From: an uncultured Clostridium sp.
GTDB taxonomy: Bacteria; Bacillota; Clostridia; Lachnospirales; Lachnospiraceae
Reading direction: 5' to 3'
DNA length: 64,000 nt
Assembly: GCA_900538475.1 (NCBI GenBank)
Contig: UPYT01000002.1
Span: 110,161-174,160, forward strand
The notes under the pieces: model-generated
What the model saw: the letters and a program-made list of their open reading frames with translations, nothing else
What the model was told of the DNA's origin: nothing
Databases searched by the model: none
Program-made: the position numbers and the translations under genes
Part shown: positions 33,644 to 41,238 of the stretch, piece by piece
How the letters are laid out: each line of letters starts with the position of its first letter
How positions within the stretch are numbered: position 1 is the stretch's first letter

Positions 33644-33922
33644 ATGGATGAGATTATGGATCAGTTAAATCAGGTAATCGAAGAACGAGTTCTGGAGCTG
33701 AAGAGAAAAAGTGAAGAGGACAAGGTTCCCGCTTATTGCACAGAGACCAAGGAACATGTCCTCCGCATGGATCGAATTCTCAATAGCCTTTCAGAGGATG
33801 ACCGGCAATGGTTGGATGACCAGCTTATGGCTAAAATGGATATACCGGAACAGGAGCGTTTGAGGTATTATAAGGCGGGTCTTGCAGATGCCATTGAACT
33901 AATCCATTATTTAAGAACCTGA
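33644..33922 (+). CDS. Small helical protein, DUF6809-like
   Basis: 92 residues, highly charged and helical (MDEIMDQLNQVIEERVLELKR, then LSEDDRQWLDDQLMAK and a C-terminal AGLADAIELIHYL). The pattern resembles DUF6809-type accessory proteins of clostridial elements; I hold this loosely. AAAGGAGGGAAG lies before ATG 33644. A hairpin follows the stop. Confidence 0.65.
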   Translation: MDEIMDQLNQVIEERVLELKRKSEEDKVPAYCTETKEHVLRMDRILNSLSEDDRQWLDDQLMAKMDIPEQERLRYYKAGLADAIELIHYLRT

Positions 33923-33935
33923 TGAAACGAGATCG

Positions 33936-33957
33936 GGCGGCTGTGTGAGCAGCCGCC
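33936..33957 (+). terminator. GC-rich hairpin after the DUF6809-like gene
   Basis: GGCGGCTG (33936-33943) pairs perfectly with CAGCCGCC (33950-33957) around a TGTGAG loop; TGATTTGCTTTCT follows. The T-run is interrupted, so it may be a weak terminator or attenuator before the relaxosome genes. Confidence 0.55.
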
Positions 33958-33991
33958 TGATTTGCTTTCTGAAAGAAAAAGGAGATTTGAA

Positions 33992-34255
33992 ATGAGAAAT
34001 ACTACGATCAATGTCAGTTTTAACACAGAAAAATTGGATGCGTTAAAGTTCCACATGGAAAAAAGGGACACCGATCTTCAGGGGGAATTAAATGATACAG
34101 TACAGAAACTGTATGAAAAATATGTCCCGCAGGCTACCCGTGAATATATTGATGACAAGGTGGCAAGAGAAATATCCACCAGAGAACGTACCCGTAGAGC
34201 TGATCGGACTGTAAGACGGGAGGAGTCCCAGCTGGAAGAATCAGAAATCGTATGA
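33992..34255 (+). CDS. DUF6103-like protein
   Basis: 87 residues. MRNTTINVSFNTEKLDALKFHMEKRD, LQGELNDTVQKLYEKYVP and a very basic ERTRRADRTVRREE tail match DUF6103 proteins found beside relaxase genes. The strand-helix-helix look suggests a ribbon-helix-helix DNA binder. ATG 33992 has AAAGGAG upstream; the longer frame from 33962 begins within the hairpin region. It directly flanks the candidate oriT. Confidence 0.75.
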   Translation: MRNTTINVSFNTEKLDALKFHMEKRDTDLQGELNDTVQKLYEKYVPQATREYIDDKVAREISTRERTRRADRTVRREESQLEESEIV

Positions 34256-34660
34256 TAACCAGAATAAAGAAAACGGAATCCCCAGTCATCCATGACATCC
34301 CCGTGTAGCCCCCTGTGTGCCCCTGTGTCGGGCTTTGGACAGCTAGGTGGCATCGTGGTACCCATACGAGGATTTTAAGCGGTGTTGGGCAAATGTGAGA
34401 GAAGGTTATGGAAACAGCAAGAACACGGGGGATATGGGATTCCTGAGTGGTTGGCAGGGTCGAAACGTGTGCAGGTTAAAGGGGGTATGCTGCTTTTGGC
34501 AGCCTACCCCTGGAAAACACCGACCGGCAAAGCCGTTCGGGAAATCTGGTTTGAATACTTTTGGAAAAGGCGGTCGAAAGAATGGTGCTGGATTTTTGAA
34601 AGTGGCAGGATTTTGGAGGAAATGAGAGAGATTTTGTGAATACCTGGTAAGGAGGGAACG
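34256..34660. other. Non-coding region with candidate oriT
   Basis: A 405-base gap between two predicted DNA-binding relaxosome proteins. An imperfect inverted repeat, GGGGTATGCTGC (34482-34493) and GCAGCCTACCCC (34499-34510), has 11 of 12 positions paired around a TTTTG loop; its arms are rich in G and C runs like oriT hairpins. Two short frames cross the region (34347-34625 and 34382-34639) but lack ribosome sites and overlap each other. Location supports oriT; the nick site cannot be read from one sequence. Confidence 0.45.
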
Positions 34661-35074
34661 ATGGGGAGCGAAAATGCGAAAGTCCGTGTTGGGATTTATA
34701 TTGAAAAAGCTATATTAGAACAGGCAGACGGGTTGTTGGAGACTGCCAATGTGCGTTCCAGAAACGAATTTGTAGCAGAAGCACTTAAATTCTATATGGG
34801 GTATCTTCTTGCAGGAAAAGCAGAAAATTATTTTTTGCAGTCACTGGCTTCTGTGCTTACGGGAACCGTTCAGGATAGTGAGAACCGTCTGGCCAGGATG
34901 GACTTTAAGATAGCAGTGGAATTGTCCAAGCTCTCACAGGTAATTGCCTACACCCATGATGTGGATGAAGAATCTTTAAACAGGCTGCACGTAAAATGTG
35001 TTGATGAAGTGAGACGGATCAATGGAACTGTGAAGTTTGAAGATGCGTATCATTATCAAAAGCGGGATGTGTAG
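34661..35074 (+). CDS. RHH relaxosome accessory protein (MobC-like)
   Basis: 137 residues. KVRVGIYIEKAILEQADGLLETANVRSRNEFVAEALKFYM is a clear ribbon-helix-helix unit (strand, helix, turn, helix). The rest is helical with VDEESLNRLHVKCVDEVRRINGTVKFEDAY. It probably binds oriT and recruits the relaxase, like MobC/NikA-type proteins. The ATG at 34661 has TAAGGAGGG in front. The relaxase lies 2.3 kb downstream, separated by a cargo cassette. Confidence 0.75.
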   Translation: MGSENAKVRVGIYIEKAILEQADGLLETANVRSRNEFVAEALKFYMGYLLAGKAENYFLQSLASVLTGTVQDSENRLARMDFKIAVELSKLSQVIAYTHDVDEESLNRLHVKCVDEVRRINGTVKFEDAYHYQKRDV

Positions 35075-35170
35075 ATATTGTTGGAAAGGAAACGATGGAA
35101 AGAGAATTTATTTGTACTTCCCTCTAGTTGTGTGATGAATTTTCAGAAGAGATAAAAAATAGATTTGTCC

Positions 35171-35200
35171 TTTACGATGCAATAACTCATCGATTATAAT
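35171..35200 (+). promoter_or_regulatory. Promoter of the cargo cassette
   Basis: TTTACG (35171-35176), 18 bases, TATAAT (35195-35200), with TTG start 35231 about 25 bases after the expected transcription start. The -10 is perfect and the region AT-rich. It gives the SnoaL-like gene its own transcription apart from the transfer operon. Confidence 0.55.
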
Positions 35201-35230
35201 ATACTAAGAAATGAATCGAGGTGTAGAATT

Positions 35231-35650
35231 TTGAATGAGAGAGAACAAATCATTCAACTATGGTTCAAAATGTGGCTTACACAACAGGATCTTGGTATGG
35301 ATGACATTTTTGCGGAAGACGTGATTTATACTGAAAGCTGGAGTCCAAAATATAATAACCGTCAAGTTGTAAAACATTGGTTTAATGAATGGAATACACG
35401 TGGCAAGGTGATGGAGTGGAAGATCAAGCAGTTCTTTCATAAAGATAACCAGACGGTTGTAGAGTGGTATTTTAAAAATGAAATGAATAATGGGAATATA
35501 GAGGAATTTGACGGAATGTCCTTGATTGTATGGACAGCAGATAATAAAATAAAATCATTAAAGGAGTTTGGATGTAACTTAAACAATTATAATCCTTATG
35601 AGGATAGTGATACGCCTAAATTTAGAGATGAAAAGACTAGTTGGTTTTAA
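35231..35650 (+). CDS. SnoaL/NTF2-like protein
   Basis: 139 residues with the cone-shaped NTF2-like pattern: REQIIQLWFKMWL, DMDDIFAEDVIYTESW-type segment, VVKHWFNEWNTRGKVMEWKI, VVEWYFKNEM, and FDGMSLIVWTADNKIKSLKEF. Such proteins bind or convert small ligands. The start TTG 35231 follows GAGGTG at 7 bases. The gene is AT-rich compared with the transfer genes and looks like a passenger insertion between relaxosome genes. Confidence 0.8.
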   Translation: MNEREQIIQLWFKMWLTQQDLGMDDIFAEDVIYTESWSPKYNNRQVVKHWFNEWNTRGKVMEWKIKQFFHKDNQTVVEWYFKNEMNNGNIEEFDGMSLIVWTADNKIKSLKEFGCNLNNYNPYEDSDTPKFRDEKTSWF

Positions 35651-35718
35651 TCAGAAACAGAAAAATTATATGTGTTAATCTGGCCGAGGAGGCTTGATTA
35701 TAAAAGTAAAGATAAAAA

Positions 35719-35809
35719 CGCAACGTATGCAGTGATGCATACCAGAGCCGGTAGGTAGCCCGGCCGTCCTGCATATTAGGGTAAGTAACCTGCCCCTCCG
35801 GGTTGTCCA
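35719..35809 (+). ncRNA. yjdF riboswitch (azaaromatic-binding leader RNA)
   Basis: Upstream of a yjdF gene lies a structured leader. Stem GTATGCA/TGCATAC (35725-35731 and 35736-35742) has a GTGA loop, stem GCCGG/CCGGC (35747-35751 and 35760-35764) encloses TAGGTAG, and a GGGTAAGTAACC segment begins a third stem AACCTG/CGGGTT (35787-35792 and 35799-35804). The GGTAAGTAACC...GGTTG core and the location match the yjdF motif RNA, a riboswitch class shown to bind azaaromatic compounds and control yjdF translation. The ribosome site AAGGAGGG lies 25 bases downstream. Confidence 0.7.
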
Positions 35810-35845
35810 TTCTTTGCTCATTTCAATCATTAAGGAGGGATTGCC

Positions 35846-36262
35846 ATGAGTATAAGGACAGGCAAGCTGACAGTGTTTTTTGAGGAACCATTTTGGGTAG
35901 GTATTTTTGAGAGAGTTGAAAATGGGAAACTTTCCGTTTCCAAAGTAACATTTGGAACTGAACCAAAGGACTATGAGATTTGGGAGTTTGTGCTAAAGGA
36001 ATATGATCGTTTGCAATTTAGTCCATCTGTGGAGGTTACTGCAAAGGAACTAACAAAAAACCCAAAGAAGCTCCAGCGTGAAATTCATAAACAAATGTTG
36101 GATAGGGGCGTTGGAACAAAATCTCAGCAAGCACTAAAGCTGCAGCAGGAACAAAGGAAACAGCAGCGTAAGTCTAAAAGCCGGGAAGACAAATTGGCAG
36201 AAGAGAAAAAAATGTTTGATTTAAAACAAAAAAAGAAAAAAGAGAAACATCGAGGGCATTAA
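35846..36262 (+). CDS. yjdF: YjdF family protein (DUF2992)
   Basis: 138 residues. LTVFFEEPFWVGIFERVENGKLSVSKVTFGTEPKDYEIWEF is the YjdF signature, followed by EVTAKELTKNPKKLQREIHK and a very basic Lys/Arg/Gln tail ending in a Lys-rich stretch. Its biochemical function is not established. In Bacillus it is controlled by the yjdF riboswitch, and the same leader is seen here, so it probably answers to toxic azaaromatic compounds. The ATG at 35846 follows AAGGAGGG. Confidence 0.88.
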   Translation: MSIRTGKLTVFFEEPFWVGIFERVENGKLSVSKVTFGTEPKDYEIWEFVLKEYDRLQFSPSVEVTAKELTKNPKKLQREIHKQMLDRGVGTKSQQALKLQQEQRKQQRKSKSREDKLAEEKKMFDLKQKKKKEKHRGH

Positions 36263-36305
36263 GAATGTAATGTATTCTTACACAAAATTTGGTTTGAGGT
36301 AAACG

Positions 36306-36626
36306 ATGGCATCAAGTAAAAATTATTTACAATTTGTTTTAGAGCAGCTGTCCGAGTTGGATGAAATTACATATCGGACGATGATGGGAGAGTTTATTAT
36401 TTATTATCGTGGCAAGATTGTAGGAGGCATTTATGATGACAGACTGCTTGTAAAACCCACAAAGTCAGCAATTGCCTATATGACAGATCCGGTATATGAA
36501 GTACCTTATGAGGGAGCAAAAGAGATGCTGCTGGTAGAGGAGGTTGATCAGAAAGAATTTTTGACAGGACTGTTCCACGCGATGTATGATGAACTGCCGC
36601 TGCCCAAACCCAAAAAGAAAAAATAG
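36306..36626 (+). CDS. TfoX N-terminal domain protein
   Basis: 106 residues. EITYRTMMGEFIIYYRGKIVGGIYDDRLLVKPTKSA, then PYEGAKEMLLVEEV, and a PLPKPKKKK end are the pattern of stand-alone TfoX_N proteins in Firmicutes. Unlike Sxy/TfoX of Proteobacteria, these have no shown role in competence. GAGGT lies 6 bases before ATG 36306. It is in the cargo cassette behind yjdF. Confidence 0.8.
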   Translation: MASSKNYLQFVLEQLSELDEITYRTMMGEFIIYYRGKIVGGIYDDRLLVKPTKSAIAYMTDPVYEVPYEGAKEMLLVEEVDQKEFLTGLFHAMYDELPLPKPKKKK

Positions 36627-36650
36627 GTATTGCGAAGGGAAAACAAATAA

Positions 36651-37250
36651 ATGGACAAGGCAATTTTGTATATACATGGTAAAGGTGGAAATCCGAAAGA
36701 GGCAGAGTATTATAAAGCGCTCTTTGAAGAATATGATGTAATTGGTTTTGACTATTCCTCACAGTCACCTTGGGAAGCGAAAAAAGAGTTCCCCAGATTG
36801 TTTGATAACCTATGCGGAACATATGAAACGGTAACAGTGATTGCGAACAGCATTGGTGCTTTCTTTGCTATGAGTGCTTTGGCAGACAGCAAAATAGAGA
36901 AGGCATACTTTATTTCTCCGGTTGTAGACATGGAAAGATTGATTCGGAATATGATGCAGTGGGCGAATGTGACCGAAGATGACTTGCAGAAACAGAAAGA
37001 AATCCCGACATCCTTTGGGGAAACACTTTCCTGGGCTTATCTTTGTTATGTGAGGGAGCATCCTGTTACCTGGACTGTTCCAACGCACATTCTGTATGGA
37101 GAAAAGGATAACCTGACATCGTATGAAACAATAGCTGAGTTTGCAGATAGAATCGGAGCAACACTTACAGTTATGGAAAACGGGGAGCACTGGTTTCATA
37201 CGAAAGAGCAGATGGACTTTCTTTCTGACTGGATCAAGCAATGTACATGA
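36651..37250 (+). CDS. Small alpha/beta hydrolase
   Basis: 199 residues. The oxyanion segment ILYIHGKGGNPKE, the nucleophile elbow VIANSIGAFFA (Ser near residue 68, with Asn in place of the first Gly), and the C-terminal His in NGEHWFHTKEQ complete an alpha/beta hydrolase. THILYGEKDNLTS supplies the likely acid. The substrate is unknown. It is the last gene of the cargo cassette and is closed by a terminator. Confidence 0.82.
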   Translation: MDKAILYIHGKGGNPKEAEYYKALFEEYDVIGFDYSSQSPWEAKKEFPRLFDNLCGTYETVTVIANSIGAFFAMSALADSKIEKAYFISPVVDMERLIRNMMQWANVTEDDLQKQKEIPTSFGETLSWAYLCYVREHPVTWTVPTHILYGEKDNLTSYETIAEFADRIGATLTVMENGEHWFHTKEQMDFLSDWIKQCT

Positions 37251-37301
37251 TATGTTCAAATATTGAAACTATGTAACGGAAGAAGATGTGATAAAAAGTA
37301 A

Positions 37302-37340
37302 AAGGAGCCATGGTGTGTGATAAGCCATAGGTTCCTTTTT
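37302..37340 (+). terminator. Terminator closing the cargo cassette
   Basis: AAGGAGCCATGG (37302-37313) pairs, with one bulge and one mismatch, with CCATAGGTTCCTT (37325-37337); five T end the structure. It isolates the cassette from the relaxase gene that starts at 37361. Confidence 0.7.
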
Positions 37341-37360
37341 GCTTTCTAAAAAGGAGTAAC

Positions 37361-40237
37361 ATGACAAAACATATTTTTACTTCCCGATATTTAAAAGATG
37401 CAAAACCATCTCAGAAAGAAAATTATGTCCATTACATTGGAACGCGGAAAGGGGTAGAGAAAATTGATACAAGTAAAAAGCACCTCCCAGCAACGGTGAG
37501 TCAAAAGAAGTTAGTGCATCAGCTCCTGCAGGATTTTCCGGCGACAAAAGAAATGCTGGAGTATGAAGATTATCAAAGAAAACCAACAATCGAAAATGCC
37601 TCGGAATTTATTTTCTGTGCATTGGAACAAAATCTTGATATAGCAGCGACGCGAAAAAATTATGTGGATTATCTGGCGCATCGTCCCCGTGTAGAAAAGA
37701 TTGGTGAGCATGGTCTGTTTACAGATGAGGGAGAACCGGTGGTTCTTGGACAGGTGCAGAATCAAGTGGCAGATCACAAGGGAATTGTGTGGACCCATGT
37801 GATTTCCCTTCGGCGCGAGGATGCAGCCCGGTTAGGGTATGACAGTGCTGTTCAGTGGATGGCATTGCTGCGTTCCAAACGGGCAATGCTGTGTAAGCAT
37901 ATGAAAATTGACAGCGCCAATCTGAAATGGTACGCTGCATTTCATAATGAAAGCCATCATCCCCATGTTCATCTATTGGTGTACTCAGTAAAAGATGGAG
38001 AAGGGTATCTGACAAAGCAGTCGATTGAGGCCATGCGTTCTGAGCTGGCGCATGATATTTTCCGTCAGGATTTTGCAAATATTTATGAGGAACAGGCGCA
38101 GTCTCGTATGGATTTAAAGGAACGGTCGGAAGTTGTAATGAAGACATGGATAGATGAAATACGGGCGGGGACGCTTAAGAGTTCGGAAATTGAAACCAGT
38201 ATGATGCAGCTTTCTAAACGGCTGCAGAATACAGGTGGGAAAAAGGTTTATGGCTACCTGAAGAGAGATGTGAAGGATCTGGTCGATCACATCGTAGACG
38301 AGTTGGAGAAAGATGACCGGGTGTCTGCCCTGTACCGGGAATGGGGGCTATGGCAGGATGAGATTGTGAAGACCTACCGAAAACAGACGGAAGAATTACC
38401 GCCTTTATCAAAACAGCCTAAATTAAAAAGTATCAAAAATATGGTGATTGCAGAAGCATTGAGGCTTGGCAGTCATCATTTTTTGTTTGAAGAGAATGAA
38501 GATGGATACTCAGAACCAAAGGACGATTTTTTTATACAAGAACCAAATCCGGTAGCAGAGCTGACAGGGGAACTAGATTCGGACTATGCGGAGGAGGAAC
38601 TCAAGCAAGAGCTTTTTCCTAATGGCAGAAAAGAAAAATCCAGTTCCAACTGGTGGACAGATGGATATATACAGGCTAGGAATTATTTGTATGGCAGCGA
38701 TTCTACATTACAGGATTTTGAAAAGGCATATCAGAAGTTCCTTCAGGAAGCAGAGCAGGGGAATGGGTTTGCCATGCACGACCTTGGCCGGATGTTTGCG
38801 GATGGCTTGGGACGGGATGCGGATGTTGGGCTGGCACAGAAATGGTATGAGAAAGCATTGGAAGCATTTCTTGTAAGAGAAGAATCCGTAAAGAAAAAGG
38901 AGAAACCCTATCTGCAATATCGTATTGGGAAAATGTATGCTTCTGGTTTGGGAGCAGAACAAAATTATGAAAAGGCGGCACACTGGTTTTCTCAGGCGGC
39001 TGCAATGGATCATAAGTATGCCCAGTATTCGCTGGCTGGGCTTTACCGGCGGGGCCGGGGGGTGGAGCAAAATGATATACGGGCGTTTTCTCTATATATG
39101 AGTTCAGCAGAGCAGGGAAATCCTTATGCCAGCCTGGAACTGGCGAAGATGTATAGGGATGGTTTGGGTACAGAGCCGGATTTACAGCAGGCAGAGTGGA
39201 GATTTCAGAATGCGTATTCCGGTTTTGTGGTTCTGGAAGAAAAAAGTCATGATGATAAACTCCAGTACCGGATTGGTCAGATGCTTCATACTGGAACGGG
39301 AACCAGCAAAGATGATGAGGGGGCGGCCAGGTATTGGGAAAAGTCTGCAAAGCTGGGGAATATCAATGCTCAGTATGCACTTGGAACACTCTGGCTGGAA
39401 ACGGGAAGTGGAGACAGCGGCCAGGCAGTGGAATGGCTTACAAAAGCAGCAAATGCAGAGCACTCAGCTGCCCAGTATGTGTTGGGGAAATTATACCAGG
39501 ATGGTGTGTATTTTAATAAAGATATGGATCAGGCCATGAAATGGTTCCGCTCTGCAGCGGAACTTGGAAATGAATATGCTGCATATCGGATGGGATGTTT
39601 GTTGCTTTTGGGGGAGGAAATACCGAAGGATGTGGAAGCGGCTGTGAAGTGGCTCAGCCTGTCAGCGGAAAAAGGAAATCCGTATGCGCAGTATCGGCTT
39701 GGAATGCTATATCTCAAGGGGGAAGAGTATTCTCCTCAAGTGGAAGTGGCAATGAAATGGCTTCAACAGGCAGCGGAGCAGAAAAATGAATGGGCCTTTT
39801 ATCAGTTAGGGAAGTTATATCTTTCAGGAGAACATGTAACGAAAAATGTGGAAACAGCAGTACATTACCTAGGACTATGTGCGGAAAAAGGAAACCAGTA
39901 TGCCCAGTATGTATTGGGAAAGTTATATCTCTGTGGCAGAGATGTTTCCCGTGATCGGGAAAAGGCAGTGGAATATCTGACAGCATCGGCAGAACAAGGA
40001 AATCTGTATGCCAGTTTTTTACTGGAACATCTGGATGCATATCAGGATCCGTCCTTGTTTCTGGCAGCAACCAGACTGCTTCATCATCTGGAAAAGCTGT
40101 TTTGCGAAGAAGTACAGAGACCAATGGAAATGAAGCGGTATCAGATTGACCGGAAACGACGCAGGAAACTGTCAGAGAAAAAGCAGGCTCAAGGACATCA
40201 TAGGGATGATCAGGAGCCGGCACAAGGTATTTATTGA
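37361..40237 (+). CDS. MobP3-type relaxase with C-terminal Sel1 repeats
   Basis: 958 residues. The N-terminal third is a MobP-type relaxase: KGVEKIDTSKK at the start and the three-His metal motif in NESHHPHVHLLVYS around residues 197-210, after WTHVISLRREDA. From about residue 450 come roughly a dozen Sel1/TPR-like repeats of 35 residues (A..YQLGKLYLSG...AVHYLGLCAEKGNQYAQ). The relaxase nicks oriT and carries the strand to the recipient. The repeats may bind VirD4 or another partner. ATG 37361 follows AAAAAGGAG. Confidence 0.88.
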   Translation: MTKHIFTSRYLKDAKPSQKENYVHYIGTRKGVEKIDTSKKHLPATVSQKKLVHQLLQDFPATKEMLEYEDYQRKPTIENASEFIFCALEQNLDIAATRKNYVDYLAHRPRVEKIGEHGLFTDEGEPVVLGQVQNQVADHKGIVWTHVISLRREDAARLGYDSAVQWMALLRSKRAMLCKHMKIDSANLKWYAAFHNESHHPHVHLLVYSVKDGEGYLTKQSIEAMRSELAHDIFRQDFANIYEEQAQSRMDLKERSEVVMKTWIDEIRAGTLKSSEIETSMMQLSKRLQNTGGKKVYGYLKRDVKDLVDHIVDELEKDDRVSALYREWGLWQDEIVKTYRKQTEELPPLSKQPKLKSIKNMVIAEALRLGSHHFLFEENEDGYSEPKDDFFIQEPNPVAELTGELDSDYAEEELKQELFPNGRKEKSSSNWWTDGYIQARNYLYGSDSTLQDFEKAYQKFLQEAEQGNGFAMHDLGRMFADGLGRDADVGLAQKWYEKALEAFLVREESVKKKEKPYLQYRIGKMYASGLGAEQNYEKAAHWFSQAAAMDHKYAQYSLAGLYRRGRGVEQNDIRAFSLYMSSAEQGNPYASLELAKMYRDGLGTEPDLQQAEWRFQNAYSGFVVLEEKSHDDKLQYRIGQMLHTGTGTSKDDEGAARYWEKSAKLGNINAQYALGTLWLETGSGDSGQAVEWLTKAANAEHSAAQYVLGKLYQDGVYFNKDMDQAMKWFRSAAELGNEYAAYRMGCLLLLGEEIPKDVEAAVKWLSLSAEKGNPYAQYRLGMLYLKGEEYSPQVEVAMKWLQQAAEQKNEWAFYQLGKLYLSGEHVTKNVETAVHYLGLCAEKGNQYAQYVLGKLYLCGRDVSRDREKAVEYLTASAEQGNLYASFLLEHLDAYQDPSLFLAATRLLHHLEKLFCEEVQRPMEMKRYQIDRKRRRKLSEKKQAQGHHRDDQEPAQGIY

Positions 40238-40251
40238 CGAAGGAGGATGGC

Positions 40252-41190
40252 ATGGGAGAATTTGTTTATTTTACGGAAGAACAGAAACAGAGGGCCAATG
40301 CGGTGGATCTGGAAGATTTTCTTTCCAGGCAGGGGGAAAAGCTGCTTCGTTCTGGAAGAGAAAAGCGCCTGGCCAGTGATCACAGTATTACAGTGAGGGG
40401 AAATCGATGGTATGATCACGCGACAGAAAAGGGAGGCTGTGCCATTGACTTTGTGCGGATGTTTTATAACCAGAGCTTTCCGGATGCAGTTACAATGCTG
40501 CTTGGTGGAGAACAGGGAGTTGCATACCGGGAAAGCGTGAATCAGCAACTAGAACCGAAAAAGCCATTTGTACTTCCAGAGGCGAACCAGACCATGCACC
40601 GTGCTTTTGCGTATCTGATAAAGACAAGGTGTGTGGATCCTAAAGTAGTATCTGTATTTGCAGGAAAACACATGATTTATGAAGATGTTAAATATCATAA
40701 TGTTGTGTTTGTGGGTTTTGATTCAGATGGAATCCCACGCCATGCACATAAAAGGGGAACCTGTCAGAAGGGACAACCATTTAAGGGGAATGTAGAAGGA
40801 TGTGATCCAAGGTACAGTTTTCGTTGGGTTGGGAAGAGTAATACCGTGTATGTATTTGAGGCACCGATTGATATGCTGTCTTTTATTTCCATGTATCAAA
40901 AGGGGTGGATGGATCATAGTTATGTGGCACTCTGTGGGGTGGCAGAACATGCGTTGATGCAGCTTTTGAATGATGCACCGCACATCTCCCAAATTGCTTT
41001 ATGTCTGGATCATGATAAGGCGGGAATCCAGGCAAGGGAACGGATAAAGAAAAACCTGTCTGAGCGGGGATACCATATGGTATTCTCGCTTTTTTCAAAT
41101 CTTAAGGATTGGAATGAGGATCTTCAAGAGCTGAAGAAGCCACCGCCGGAATATATGAACAGACAGCAGACAGTTATACAGATGATGTGA
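40252..41190 (+). CDS. DUF3991/TOPRIM-domain protein
   Basis: 312 residues. A primase-like N-terminus with WYDHATEKGGCAIDFV (zinc-finger-like region without clear Cys pairs), a DUF3991 middle (AFAYLIKTRCVDPKVVSVFA), and a TOPRIM fold with VYVFEAPIDMLSF and IALCLDHDKAGIQARE (Glu and DxD positions). It probably works with the relaxase on single-stranded DNA. The ATG at 40252 is chosen over TTG 40234 because AAGGAGG lies 6-7 bases before it. Confidence 0.85.
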   Translation: MGEFVYFTEEQKQRANAVDLEDFLSRQGEKLLRSGREKRLASDHSITVRGNRWYDHATEKGGCAIDFVRMFYNQSFPDAVTMLLGGEQGVAYRESVNQQLEPKKPFVLPEANQTMHRAFAYLIKTRCVDPKVVSVFAGKHMIYEDVKYHNVVFVGFDSDGIPRHAHKRGTCQKGQPFKGNVEGCDPRYSFRWVGKSNTVYVFEAPIDMLSFISMYQKGWMDHSYVALCGVAEHALMQLLNDAPHISQIALCLDHDKAGIQARERIKKNLSERGYHMVFSLFSNLKDWNEDLQELKKPPPEYMNRQQTVIQMM

Positions 41191-41238
41191 GAGGAGGGGA
41201 GTAGGATACAGGGAGTCATTATATTTATTTGTATAGGT

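Noticed and set aside
34347..34639. Two overlapping short frames (34347-34625 and 34382-34639)
   Set aside because: No ribosome site, unusual Trp/Gly/Lys composition, and they cover the candidate oriT hairpin; more likely non-coding.
37361..40237. The 35-residue Sel1 repeats as a possible DNA repeat array or CRISPR
   Set aside because: The repetition is at protein level within one open frame, with diverged DNA and no spacers.
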